39,844 bases of DNA, taken from contig CAKTZI010000037.1 in the NCBI GenBank assembly GCA_934635385.1, forward strand, positions 1 through 39,844. The letters run 5' to 3'. Position 1 is the first letter of the stretch; every line of letters starts with the position of its first letter. The position numbers and the translations under genes were made by a program. This DNA comes from an uncultured Kiritimatiellota bacterium (GTDB lineage Bacteria; Verrucomicrobiota; Kiritimatiellia; RFP12; UBA1067). The notes below the pieces were generated by a model that did not search any database, was not told the DNA's origin, and worked only from the letters and a program-made list of their open reading frames with translations. Of this stretch, positions 1 to 8,836 are shown in pieces.

Positions 1-176
1 AGAACGAGATCGGCGAGGAGGTCGAGCGCGAGGTGGCGCGAAAGATCTCCTGCCTGAAGATTCCCGAAGGAAAGTCGGTTCGCACGGTTCTTGTGTATGA
101 CGGGCGTCTTCTCCCGATTGTCCGGGCGAATGCCTACTTTGATTTCACCTTTGACATCGCGTCGTTTCTGGCGTAA
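1..176 (+). CDS. C-terminal end of a probable ATP-binding protein (5' end outside window)
   Basis: An open frame enters from the left edge (codons from base 3) and stops at TAA 174-176, giving 57 residues. The segment contains KSVRTVLVYDGRL followed by ANAYFDFTFDIASFLA. This looks to me like the extreme C-terminus of AAA-type ATPases carrying a DUF4143/DUF234-like tail, where a beta strand with LVYDG precedes a final YFD motif. That family call is from memory of the tail only. No nucleotide-binding motif is visible because the rest lies outside the window. The gene ends about 100 bp before the broken regulator and is not obviously linked to it. Confidence 0.45.
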   Translation, partial: NEIGEEVEREVARKISCLKIPEGKSVRTVLVYDGRLLPIVRANAYFDFTFDIASFLA

Positions 177-273
177 GCCGTCACCTTTCCTCCTCCACTT
201 GCGGTAGCCCAACACGGGTGGCGGTGCGGATTGACATGGATTATTATGTTTGCACGTAAGTCCGGTCGTTTAC

Positions 274-744
274 ATGATGACGATTCTTCTTCTGCACCAC
301 CACGACTCGTCCATCTGGCGGACGCAGCGGGCAGGGCTGCGCCGCTACGGCGACGTCCAGGGCTGGGCGTTTGCCGACTGGTGCGTTCCTCTGGACGCGG
401 ATCGCCGCGCGCTCGTCGCCCGCATCCGCGCGCTCAATCCGGACGGCATCATCTCCTCGCTTCGCCTGAAGCTGCCGGACGTCCTCTGCCGGCGGATCCC
501 GGTCGTCTGCTTCGACTGTCCGCCCGAGGCCGTGCCGGAGACGTCCGTGCACCTCGTCCACGACGCGGAGCAGACGGTGCATTTGGCCGTCTGCGAGCTG
601 CTGCCGCTCAGGTGCGCGGCCTACTCTTATGTCGGCGTGCCGGGCGACTGGTACTGGAGCCGTGCGCGCGGCGCGGCCTTCCGGCAGGAAGTCGCGGCGC
701 AGGGCGGTGCGCTTGTCCCGTCGTCGAGGTGGGCGCCTGTCTAG
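274..744 (+). pseudogene. 5' half of an XylR-like (LacI/PBP-fold) regulator, truncated
   Basis: The frame from ATG 274 (or 277) begins MTILLLHHHDSSIWRTQRAG and continues with RRYGDVQGW, PDGIISSL and IPVVCFD. This is the usual opening of the periplasmic-binding-protein-fold domain of XylR/LacI-type sugar regulators: an N-terminal beta strand, a helix ending in QRAGL.RY, then the DGII strand. Such proteins are normally about 370 residues with a C-terminal AraC-type DNA-binding domain. Here the frame stops after about 157 residues at TAG 742-744, immediately after the surface-protein frame takes over. The second half of the binding domain and all of the DNA-binding part are missing, so this is a remnant. 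An unrelated intact regulator of the same general class lies at 38364-39446. Confidence 0.65.
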
Positions 745-2664
745 AGGCGAAGATCACGGCGGCGACGAACCTCGGAAACGAGTCGATTCAGCTGTCGGGC
801 GAAGGGCCGACGGACGGCTCGGCCTACGGTGCGCTGTGGGTCAACGCGGCCAAGTCGTTGCGGCTGAACGCCCTGTCGCTTGCGTCCGACGCCGCCGTGC
901 ATGTCAACGGAAGCGGCACACTGACGCTCAACGGCACGGTCGATCTAGGCGGGCACACGCTCGACATCTGGGCGCGCGGTAACTACGCGAACGCCAACGG
1001 CTTGGCGACGGTCAAGAACGGCGGACACATCAACATGAAGTTCCTGTATCCGAGTTCTGCGGCCTATTCCGGCCTGCAGTTCGGCTGGACGCTGGAAGGC
1101 ACGTCTGCCAACGTCATCACGGGCGGCGGGACGCGCGGCGGCACGGTGTGCAACCCGTCCGCGACGCCGTGGACGTGGGTGGTCGATTCGGCCGTGGGCT
1201 GGCGCGTCAACGCCGGCAACGGTACGCTGACGGACGTCCCGGATGACGTGCTGTCGGCGGACAGGCAGTTTTGGGGCGGCCCCGTCGAACTGAACGCGAA
1301 CGTCGTCGTCGGGCAGAAGCGCGACAACGGCGAATGGCAGGTCGGCGGCTTCAAGGGCCCGGTGCGCGGAAGCGGCAACATCAGCGTGTTCGAGCCGGCG
1401 AGCGCCTACAAGACGTGGTTCAAGCTCGGCTCTGCGAACCCCGACTGGACGGGCTCGATCTCGGCAAAGCGCGCTAACGCCGAGATGACCTACACGGTCA
1501 ACGGCACGACCTACACGACGCTTCACCACTGCCGCGATGAACCTGGCGGGGCTGTCCGAGACGATGTACATCAAGGGCGCCGACACGACGAACGGGCCGA
1601 CCGTGCGCGCGATGGGTCCGGTCGCCGGCTTCTTCGACGGCAACAACAGTTGCGTCGACGCGGACGTGCAGAAGGCCTACAAGGCGGGGCCGGGCTATGA
1701 CGACAACGCCGCGTGGATTGCGAATCGCGACGCTTCGGGGAATCTCGTCTACCAATACGACGGCTACATCTGGAATCATGCCGATTCGGACGCGACGTGG
1801 GGCTTCATGAGTTGCATCAACTCCGAGGGCCAGATCTGGTTCGAGAACGCGGCGGGCGAACTGGAGCTCGTGCAGAAGGGCGGCTTCTTCAGCAGCACGA
1901 CCGCGACCGTCGCCGCCTACAGAGAAGTGACGCTGAAGCCCGGCGCCAACCGCATCCGCATCTGCGTAATCGGCAAGAACGGCGCGTCGGCGGGCAACAC
2001 TGTCACGGTCGACGGCACGCAAGTCAAGTGCTGGAACAAGAATTACCCGATCTGCTACGATCCGCTGTTGGCCAACACGCTGCGCGACGGCACGTGGTCG
2101 ACGACGTGCTACGAGCCGTTCGTCAACCTGCTGGACAAGGACGGCAAGGGTGCGCTCTTCACGACGGTGCCGGAAGCGGAAGCCGACCTGTTCGCGGCCT
2201 ATGGCACGGCGGACGAGCGCGCGGCGCTCCGGGCGATGCTGCCGTCCTTCGCCAAGGCGACGTTCGGCGCGGGGACGACGCTCGACCTGAATGGTCTGCC
2301 GACGGACGTGCCGTTTGCGCTGGACGCACTGGAAGGTGCGCCGCACATCGTCGGCGGCAACCTGACGGTCAAGGACTGGACGCTCACGGCGACGGCGATC
2401 AACGCGGAGACGGCCAGTAGCGTGTCGACTGGGCGGATCACGTTCGCGGACGGCGCGAAGCTGCTGATCCACGACAAGGGCCTGAAGGCGAACGACGCGG
2501 GGTATCCGATCTTGGAGGCTGCGGGCGGCATCGGCGGGCTGCCCGAACTCGTGTTCCTCGACCGTCCCAGGCGCGCGGCGAACTGGAGGCTGATCCTGTC
2601 CGAAGACGGCCAGACGCTCCGTCTTGCGGGTGGCACGACGGGCCTCTGTGTCATCTTCCGCTGA
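735..2664 (+). pseudogene. 3' part of a secreted surface protein with PA14-like region, frameshifted
   Basis: From about 735 the third frame reads as a Gly/Asn/Thr-rich beta-repeat protein (for example SGTLTLNGTVDLGGHTLDIW, then repeated NGG, GSGNI and FKLGS motifs). This is the style of autotransporter-like or beta-helix surface proteins. Around 1525-1540 coding jumps to the first frame and continues to TGA 2662-2664. The second part has a PA14-like stretch (YQYDGYIWNHAD, then LKPGANRIRICVIGKNG) and ends SEDGQTLRLAGGTTGLCVIFR. No signal peptide or start codon belongs to it; its 5' end is replaced by the regulator fragment. One small indel explains the frame change. It may be real decay or a sequencing error, but the missing 5' end and the damaged next gene favour decay. 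Confidence 0.6.
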
Positions 2665-2683
2665 CCGAAAGGAATCTCGAACC

Positions 2684-4447
2684 ATGCGAACGAACCGAAT
2701 TGGGGGCCTGTCGATTGCCGCGTTCGTCTGCGGCACCTGTCTCGCACAGGAGCCGGAGGGCAACCTGATCCCCGACTACGACCTCGCGCGCGTCACGGTT
2801 TGCGTTCGGGAAGTGGGATCCGCTGCTGGACGCCTGCAAGAAGTCCGGCATCGGCGCGCACGTCGATTTCCTGATCCACACGCCGCCGGACTGGTCATTC
2901 CCGGAGGGACGCCGCATCAAGGGGACGCGGCAGAAGCCGGAAGTCCGGCACGTCGTGGACTTCGCGGAGGCGTGGTCGCGGCACTTCGCCGGCAAGATCG
3001 ACTCGCTCCAGTTCCAGAACGAGACGGGCGGCTACGACGCGCCGGACTTCTTCGCCTACTGCCGGGCGGTGACGCCGGTCTTCCGGCGCAACCTGCCGGG
3101 CGTGAAGCTGATGTATCCGTCGTTCCCCGGCATCGGCCTGCCGCCGGCGGACGCGGAGACGCCCGTCGGCAATGCCGTGCGCGTCAAGAAGCACGGCTGG
3201 ATCGACCAGCTTTTCGAGTTCGGCATCCAGAACCTCTGCGACGAGCACGACTTCCATCCGTACATCAACGGACACGCCACGTCGAAGCTGAAGATGGTCT
3301 CGCCCGTGCCGTTCGACTGGCGCGAGTCGTCCCGGTACGGCACGTTCTGCGAAACGCTCGCGCAGCGCATCCGTCGGTTCCGCGAGCAGGTCTCGGCGAC
3401 GCTGCCGATCGTCGATTCCGAATCGGGCTTCATCGACATCGTGAACGCGCCGTGGCTCTTCCTGCCGCCGCTCGACCGGGCCGACTGGTACACGCGGGAG
3501 GTTTCGCTCGGGCAGAGCGTGCGCTACTCGATCCTCAAGAAGGCGATCGGCTTTCAGCGCGAGTTCTACTTCATGTTTCTCGGCCTCAACCTCGAACGGC
3601 ACGGCCTCGACCTCGTCTGCAAAGACCTGACGCCGACGGCGGCTCTGCCCGCGCGCGCCGCGTTCGCGAAGTTCCTCGACGGCGCCAAGCCCGTCGCGTA
3701 CGAACGGCGCAACGAGTCGACGTGGTACGCCGTCTTTGAAAAGAAGGGCAAGACGGTCGTCGCCTACTGGGACGCCTCGCTGGAGAACAAGCCCGCCGGG
3801 ACGCTGAGGACGCTGACGGTCAAGGGGCTGACGGGCGTCTGCTTCGACGTGATGGGCAACCGCCAGACGTTCGGCGATGGTGTGCTGGAGCTCGATTCGA
3901 CACCGCACTATTTCGTCACGGACGCCGCGCCGGAGGTGGCGCGCGCGGCGTTCCACGAGTCGGTCGCGGACGGTCTGCGGCCCGTCGCGCTGAAGCTGGG
4001 GCTGGCGAAGGACGGTTCCGTCACGGTCAACGTGAAGAACACGACGGGGAAGGCGATTCCCGCCGCGCGGTATCCGCTCGCGGCGAAAGGCCCGGTGCGC
4101 GCGCCGAAGGCGCTGGACGTGGCGAAGCTGGCGGCGCGCGAGACGCAGGACTTCTCGTTCCGTCCCGCGTTTGAGCCGGGCGCGCCGGTCGAGCTGACGC
4201 TGAAGACGCCGGACGGCGCGATCGAATCGAACACGCTCCGCTTTCCCGTCGTGAAGGTCGCGGACGGGGCCTGTCCCCAGCGGCCGTCCTGCGCACGGCC
4301 GTGAAGGGCGACGCGCTCTCGCCCGCGCCGCTGGGGACGGACATCCACAAGGGCGACATCCTCGAGTACTTCTTCGACTTCGCGAACTGGACTTATGGCC
4401 GCGTCTACAAGGACGTCTCCCGCACCGGCGTCGCGATCTGCGAGTGA
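2684..4447 (+). pseudogene. Secreted clan-GH-A-like glycoside hydrolase, disrupted twice
   Basis: A GAAAGGA ribosome site precedes ATG 2684, and the protein starts with a signal peptide (MRTNRIGGLSIAAFVCGTCLA). After about 40 residues coding moves to the third frame near 2800 (FGKWDPLLDACKKSGIG), probably with loss of the first barrel strands. The third frame holds a TIM-barrel-like region with QFQNETGGY (an NE pair suited to the acid/base of clan GH-A) and later PIVDSESGF (candidate nucleophile Glu). It is followed by a beta-rich C-terminal domain. At about 4266 a GGGGCCTGTCCCC palindrome coincides with a second frame change; the tail then reads to TGA 4445-4447 (DILEYFFDFANWTYGRVY). Family assignment within the clan is not possible by eye. 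I infer a polysaccharide-degrading enzyme that is no longer intact. Confidence 0.6.
4262..4289. repeat. GC-rich palindrome at a frameshift site
   Basis: GGACGG (4262-4267) and CCGTCC (4284-4289) form an outer stem around GGGGCCTGTCCCC (4266-4278). The 13-mer is the exact reverse complement of the one at 24013-24025. It lies at the point where the glycosidase-like gene changes frame. Confidence 0.7.
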
Positions 4448-4452
4448 CGTTT

Positions 4453-4483
4453 TTGCCACACGCGGCGCGGGTTATGGTATAAT
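4453..4483 (+). promoter_or_regulatory. Promoter for fucO operon
   Basis: TTGCCA (4453-4458), a 19-bp spacer and TATAAT (4478-4483) preceded by the extended -10 TGG. The expected start is near 4490, leaving a leader of about 60 nt with a small GGCAGGCTGCC hairpin (4521-4531) and a strong AAAGGAG ribosome site before ATG 4553. Confidence 0.75.
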
Positions 4484-4552
4484 TCCAAGAATTCGAGTGG
4501 CCTGTGCCCAAAAACCTGAAGGCAGGCTGCCGAAAAACAAAAAAGGAGCAAC

Positions 4553-5701
4553 ATGGTCAATCGCATCATCCTGAACGAAACCTCGTACCACGGCGCGGGC
4601 GCCGTGCAGTCCATCGTCCCCGAACTCGCCCAGCGCGGGCTCAAGAAGCCGATCGTCTTCTCCGACCCCGACCTCATCAAGTTCGGCGTCACGAAGAAGG
4701 TGACCGACCTCCTCGACGCGGCGAAGGTCGCCTACGAGGTCTATTCGGAGATCAAGCCGAACCCGACGATCCAGAACGTGAAGGACGGCGTCAAGGCCGC
4801 GAAGAAGGCGAAGGCCGACTGCATCATCGCGATCGGCGGCGGCAGTTCGATGGACACGGCGAAGGCCGTCGGCATCATCCGGACGAACCCGGCGTTCGCG
4901 GACGTGCGGAGCCTGGAGGGCGTCGCCCCGACGAAGAAGCCCTCGCTCCCGATCCTCGCCGTCCCGACGACGGCCGGCACGGCGGCGGAAGTGACGATCA
5001 ACTACGTCATCACCGACGTCGAGAAGAAGCGCAAGTTCGTCTGCGTCGATCCGCATGACATCCCGGTCGTCGCGTTCGTCGATCCCGACATGATGAGCTC
5101 GATGCCGAAGGGCCTCACGGCCTTCACGGGCATGGACGCGCTGACGCACGCGATCGAGGGCCTGATCACGAAGGCGGCGTGCCCGATGACGGACATGATG
5201 CACCTGGAGGCGATCCGCCTCATCTCGGCCTCGCTGCGCGACGCGGTCGCGAACAAGCCGGCCGGCCGCGCGGGCATGGCGCTCGGCCAGTACATCGCGG
5301 GCATGGGCTTCTCGAACGTCGGTCTCGGCATCGACCACTCGATGGCGCACGGGCTCTCCGCGCTCTACGACATGCCGCACGGCAAGGCGTGCGCGATCCT
5401 GCTGCCGACGGCGATGAAGTTCAACGCGCCGAAGACGGGCGACAAGTACCGCAAGATCGCGATCGCGATGGGCGTGAAGGGCGCGGACAAGATGCCGCTC
5501 GCGAAGGCGCGTCAGGCGGCGATCGCGGCGGTCGAGAAGCTCTCGAAGGACGTCGGCATCCCGGCGGACCTGAAGGGCGTCCTCAAGAAGGAAGACGTCA
5601 AGTTCCTCGCCGAATCGGCCTACGCCGACGCCTGCCGTCCGGGCAACCCCCGCGACCTCACGGTCAAGGACATCGAGAAGCTCTACATGGGGCTGATCTA
5701 A
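4553..5701 (+). CDS. fucO: Lactaldehyde reductase / iron-dependent alcohol dehydrogenase, FucO type
   Basis: A 382-residue group III (iron-containing) alcohol dehydrogenase. It reduces L-lactaldehyde to 1,2-propanediol with NADH during fucose or rhamnose fermentation. The sequence closely follows E. coli FucO along its length: VNRIILNET at the start, GGGSSMDTAKA (NAD-binding loop, about 95-105), FADVRSLEG, VPTTAGTAAEVTINYVITD and KFVCVDPHDIP. The metal ligands are all present: Asp195 and His199 in GMDALTHAIEG, His262 in DHSMAH, His276 in MPHG. ATG 4553 has the AAAGGAG site 6 nt upstream. The stop is followed directly by the mutarotase ATG, so the two are co-transcribed. No fucose isomerase, kinase or aldolase lies in the window, so the lactaldehyde source is unknown here. 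Substrate range in this enzyme family is broad. Confidence 0.93.
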   Translation: MVNRIILNETSYHGAGAVQSIVPELAQRGLKKPIVFSDPDLIKFGVTKKVTDLLDAAKVAYEVYSEIKPNPTIQNVKDGVKAAKKAKADCIIAIGGGSSMDTAKAVGIIRTNPAFADVRSLEGVAPTKKPSLPILAVPTTAGTAAEVTINYVITDVEKKRKFVCVDPHDIPVVAFVDPDMMSSMPKGLTAFTGMDALTHAIEGLITKAACPMTDMMHLEAIRLISASLRDAVANKPAGRAGMALGQYIAGMGFSNVGLGIDHSMAHGLSALYDMPHGKACAILLPTAMKFNAPKTGDKYRKIAIAMGVKGADKMPLAKARQAAIAAVEKLSKDVGIPADLKGVLKKEDVKFLAESAYADACRPGNPRDLTVKDIEKLYMGLI

Positions 5702-6616
5702 ATGACCGTTGCCGAACTGAACCGGCGTTTCGGCGCGCCCGGGCGGATCGTCTTCCGCACGGGCTTCGCCGGCTACCCGAACGTCGTCCTCGCGAACAGG
5801 TACGGCTCGGCGGAGGTCGCGCTGCTCGGCGCGAACACGCTCGCGTACCGTCCGACGGGGCACGGCCCCGTCCTCTTCCGTCCGGCGAGGACGGACTCGG
5901 ACTACAATCGCGGCGACAAGTTCCACGGCGGCGTGCCCGTCTGCTGGCCTCAGTTCGGCAACCGCTTCTCGAAGGACCTGCCGGGCCACGGCTTCGCGTC
6001 CGTGATGGTCTTCGAGGTACGCGGCACGGAGTATTCCGAGGACATCACGGAAGTGACGCTCGGCCTGAAGTCAGACCTCGTGACGAAGAAGCTCTGGCCG
6101 CACGACTTTGACCTGGAGGTCAAGGTGTCCGTCTCGATGAAGCTCAACCTCACGCTGACGACGACGAACACGGGCGCCGCGCCGTTCGCCTTCAGCTGCG
6201 GCTTCCATCCGTATTTCGCCGTGCGCAGCCGCGACGACGTGACCGTGAAGGGGCTGGACGCCTGTCCGTTCACGGACGGCACGACGCCGGACCTGAAGCG
6301 GGGCGTGTGGACAGGCGACCTGAAGCTCGACTTCGCGCCCGACCACATCTTCGAGCTGCCGCCGACGCCCAAGCACGCCTGTGCGATTCTCGACGCGGGG
6401 CTGAAGCGCGCGATCGCCGTCGCGTCGGGCGGCAACGACCGCGCGGTCGTCTGGAATCCGGGGCCGGCGGCGAAGCTCGCCGACCTCGCGGCGGACGACT
6501 GGAAGAAGTTCGTCTGCGTCGAGCCCGTGTCGGACTGGCCGGGCGGGCGGACGCTCGCGCCGGGCGAGAGGCACGTCCTCTCCGCCGCGATCCAGGCGCA
6601 TTTGGACGAATCGTGA
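5702..6616 (+). CDS. Aldose 1-epimerase / hexose-phosphate mutarotase-like protein (YeaD type)
   Basis: A 304-residue galactose-mutarotase-fold protein, predicted to interconvert the alpha and beta anomers of a hexose or hexose 6-phosphate. Diagnostic segments are GGVPVCWPQFG and GHGFAS in the first half, CGFHPYF (catalytic His region, about 160-168), a WNPG turn and VCVEPVSDW near the end. This pattern matches the D-hexose-6-phosphate mutarotase (YeaD, 'apospory-associated') branch better than classical GalM. No signal peptide, so cytoplasmic. Its ATG follows the fucO TAA with no gap, implying translational coupling. Phosphorylated versus free sugar specificity cannot be settled from the motifs alone. 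Confidence 0.85.
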   Translation: MTVAELNRRFGAPGRIVFRTGFAGYPNVVLANRYGSAEVALLGANTLAYRPTGHGPVLFRPARTDSDYNRGDKFHGGVPVCWPQFGNRFSKDLPGHGFASVMVFEVRGTEYSEDITEVTLGLKSDLVTKKLWPHDFDLEVKVSVSMKLNLTLTTTNTGAAPFAFSCGFHPYFAVRSRDDVTVKGLDACPFTDGTTPDLKRGVWTGDLKLDFAPDHIFELPPTPKHACAILDAGLKRAIAVASGGNDRAVVWNPGPAAKLADLAADDWKKFVCVEPVSDWPGGRTLAPGERHVLSAAIQAHLDES

Positions 6617-6643
6617 AGCATGCTGTCGTCCGGGCGCGGGCGG

Positions 6644-6659
6644 GTTTGGTATAATACGC
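6644..6659 (+). promoter_or_regulatory. Extended -10 promoter, near-leaderless, for rimO
   Basis: GTTTGGTATAATACGC with TATAAT at 6650-6655 and the ATG at 6665, only 9 nt after the -10. No good -35 hexamer is visible. A start about 7 nt downstream leaves two or three untranslated bases, and no ribosome site is present. Confidence 0.75.
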
Positions 6660-6664
6660 GCACC

Positions 6665-7939
6665 ATGAAGAAAAAAGGTACGTTGGCTCTCGTCTCGCTC
6701 GGCTGCGCGAAGAACGCGGTCGACCTCCAGGTTCGCGCCGGGGCGCTCCTGAAGGACGGGTGGACGCTTTCGCCCGATCCGAATCGCGCCGACACGGTGA
6801 TCGTGAACACGTGCTCGTTCATCGCCTCCGCCCGCGAAGAGGCCGAGGCGGAGATCCGCCGCGCGCTGGAGCTGAAGCGGCGCGGCCAGTACGGGCGCGT
6901 CGTCGTCACGGGGTGCTATCCCCAGCGCTATCCGCAGCTGAAGGAGGCCTTCCCCGGCGTGGACGACTGGGTGGGCGTGCCGCAGGCGTGGGAGGAACCG
7001 AAGGTGCCGGCCCTGCGTCTCACGGGCAAGGCGTTCGCCTACCTGAAGATCGCCGAGGGCTGTGCGCACCGCTGCTCCTACTGCGCGATTCCGCAGATTC
7101 GCGGCAAGTACCGCTCGCGTCCGATGCGGTCGGTCCTGCGCGAAGCGAAGGCCCTCGTGGCGACAGGCTGCCGCGAGCTCAACATCGTCGCGCAGGACCC
7201 GATGCTCTGGCGCGAGGGCGAGAAGCGGCTCGCCGACCTGCTCTGGGCGCTCGACAGGATTCCCGGCGACTTCTGGGTGCGCGTCCTCTACAGCTATCCG
7301 AGCGAGATCACCGAAGATTTCATCATCTGGCTGGCGTCCGCGAAGCATGCGGTCAAGTACGTGGACGTCCCGATCCAGCACACCGTGCCGGCCGTGCTGG
7401 AGAAAATGAACCGGAAGCGGGCGATCGAGCCGTCGCGCAGCGCGGCGGAAGTCCTGCGCGAGATCGTGCCCGGCGTCACGCTCCGCACGACGGTCATGAC
7501 GGGCTTTCCGGGCGAGACGGAGGCGCGCTTCGCCGAAATGCTCGCCGACCTGAAGCGGATGCAGTTCGACCACCTAGGCGCGTTCGCCTATTCGCCGGAG
7601 AAGGGGACGAAGGGCGCGACGCTGGGCGGACGCCCCAGCCGCGCGGTCGCCGAGGCGCGCGAAAAGCGCGTCATGGAGCAGCAGGCGAAGATCTGGAAGC
7701 TGAAGGCGAAGCGGATGCTCGGCCAGACGTTCCGCGCGCTCGTGATCGCGCCCGGCGTCGCGCGGATGGAATCGCAGGCGCCGGACGTGGACGGCGTGAC
7801 TTACTTTGAAGGAAGAGGGAAGAAGGAAAAAGGAAGAGGGATGAAGGGAGAGGGAAGAGGTGCGGAAGTCGGCGAATTCGTGGACATCCGCCTGACGAAG
7901 GTCAGGGGCTTCGATTTTGAAGGCGTGCGTGAAGATTGA
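6665..7939 (+). CDS. rimO: Ribosomal protein S12 methylthiotransferase RimO
   Basis: A radical-SAM methylthiotransferase that methylthiolates an aspartate of ribosomal protein S12. The N-terminal MTTase domain has the three cluster cysteines (C14 in SLGCAKN, C50 in VNTCSF, C84 in VTGCYPQRY). The radical-SAM domain carries EGCAHRCSYCAIPQIRGKYR with C133, C137 and C140, and later TVMTGFPGETE. The C-terminal TRAM domain (DGVTYFEG...GEFVDIRLTKV) is interrupted at about residues 383-398 by a Gly/Lys/Arg/Glu-rich insert encoded by seven heptamers. Start chosen at ATG 6665 because the motif order begins at once and the promoter -10 lies just upstream. SLGCAKN with AVDLQ replaces the usual CPKNLVDSE wording but keeps the cysteine. 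Cytoplasmic. The next gene begins 14 nt after the stop. Confidence 0.93.
   Translation: MKKKGTLALVSLGCAKNAVDLQVRAGALLKDGWTLSPDPNRADTVIVNTCSFIASAREEAEAEIRRALELKRRGQYGRVVVTGCYPQRYPQLKEAFPGVDDWVGVPQAWEEPKVPALRLTGKAFAYLKIAEGCAHRCSYCAIPQIRGKYRSRPMRSVLREAKALVATGCRELNIVAQDPMLWREGEKRLADLLWALDRIPGDFWVRVLYSYPSEITEDFIIWLASAKHAVKYVDVPIQHTVPAVLEKMNRKRAIEPSRSAAEVLREIVPGVTLRTTVMTGFPGETEARFAEMLADLKRMQFDHLGAFAYSPEKGTKGATLGGRPSRAVAEAREKRVMEQQAKIWKLKAKRMLGQTFRALVIAPGVARMESQAPDVDGVTYFEGRGKKEKGRGMKGEGRGAEVGEFVDIRLTKVRGFDFEGVRED
7811..7859 (+). repeat. Seven heptamer tract inside rimO
   Basis: Seven 7-bp units read GGAAGAG, GGAAGAA, GGAAAAA, GGAAGAG, GGATGAA, GGGAGAG, GGAAGAG without interruption. It is coded in frame as a basic/Gly-rich loop of the TRAM domain. 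Confidence 0.85.
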
Positions 7940-7953
7940 AGGAAGACAAGAAG

Positions 7954-8778
7954 ATGATCATCGACGTACATTCGCATGACTTCGCGCCGTCCGTCGCGAC
8001 ACGCGCCATGAACGGCATGTGCCGCGGGCTGGGCGGCCGCCTCGCGCCGTCGGGCGACGGCACGCTCGCGAACCACCTCGACGCCCTCGACCTTGCGGGC
8101 GTGGACAAGGCGGTGATGTGTCCCATCGCGACGAAGCCCGGCCAGTTCGACGTCATCCTGCGACGGTCGGTCGCGATCCTCTCCGGCGCGGCGGGGGAGC
8201 GGGCGCAGCGGAAGATCATTCCCTTCGCGTCCGTCCATCCGCGCGACCCGGACTGGTCGCGGCACCTGGACGCGGTGGTCGCCGCCGGCATCCGGGGCCT
8301 CAAGTTCCATCCGTACTACCAGGACTTCTCGCTCGCCGATCCGTCCGTCTGGCCGCTCTTCCGCAAGGTCGCGGAACTGGGGCTCGTCGTCCAGTGCCAT
8401 GCGGGACGCGACCTCGGCTATCTCGACCGCACGGACGCCTGCGGGCCGGCGGAGGTCGCGACGCTGCTGAAGAACGTGAAGGGGCTCACCTTCATCGCGG
8501 CGCACCTCGGCGGCTGTTCGGGGTATGCGCCGCACGCGACGGACGCGCTGCTGGAACTTGGCGCGTACATCGACACGTCCGCGCTCGTGCAGAACCACCA
8601 CAAGGACGAGGAGATGCGCCTTCTGCGGTCGTGGCCGCGCGAGCGGATCCTCTTCGCGACGGACTGGCCGTGGACGCACTACCCGGAGGAGCTCGCGTGG
8701 GTGAAGTCCGTCCGCGCGCCCGAAGACTGGCCCGACGCCCTCGGCGGCAACGCGGCAAGGATATTGGGGATTGGATGA
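7954..8778 (+). CDS. Amidohydrolase-family metal-dependent hydrolase
   Basis: A 274-residue TIM-barrel amidohydrolase of the Amidohydro_2 type. The metal-ligand pattern is clear: H6 and H8 in DVHSHDF at the end of strand 1, GLKFHPYYQDF (strand 4 region), H149 in QCHAG, H184 in AAHLGG and D237 in FATDWPW. The C-terminus has GGNAARILG, the usual NA.RLLG ending of this family. Members hydrolyse or decarboxylate a wide range of cyclic and carboxylic substrates, so the reaction is not predictable here. I chose ATG 7954, with a purine-rich GGAAG just upstream, over TTG 7936 because the family starts with the MIIDVHSH strand. The gene lies between rimO and an acyl-CoA ligase. Its stop falls within low-complexity sequence (TTGGGGA TTGGATG), suggesting its 3' end was reshaped by repeat growth. 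Confidence 0.8.
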   Translation: MIIDVHSHDFAPSVATRAMNGMCRGLGGRLAPSGDGTLANHLDALDLAGVDKAVMCPIATKPGQFDVILRRSVAILSGAAGERAQRKIIPFASVHPRDPDWSRHLDAVVAAGIRGLKFHPYYQDFSLADPSVWPLFRKVAELGLVVQCHAGRDLGYLDRTDACGPAEVATLLKNVKGLTFIAAHLGGCSGYAPHATDALLELGAYIDTSALVQNHHKDEEMRLLRSWPRERILFATDWPWTHYPEELAWVKSVRAPEDWPDALGGNAARILGIG

Positions 8779-8797
8779 TCGACTGGATGAATTTTCG

Positions 8798-8825
8798 GAC
8801 GAAGGACAAAAGACAGCCGACAAAG
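8798..8825 (+). repeat. Heptamer tract GACAAAR
   Basis: Four units GACGAAG, GACAAAA, GACAGCC, GACAAAG follow one another. It is the first half of a repeat mosaic filling the 147-bp gap between the amidohydrolase and the acyl-CoA ligase; the 5' edge (8764-8790) has TTGGGGA TTGGATG-type units. Confidence 0.7.
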
Positions 8826-8836
8826 GCCGGATGAAT

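Noticed and set aside
231..247. TTGACA (231-236) with TATTAT (242-247) as a promoter
   Set aside because: The spacing is only 5 bp, so the two hexamers cannot serve one promoter.
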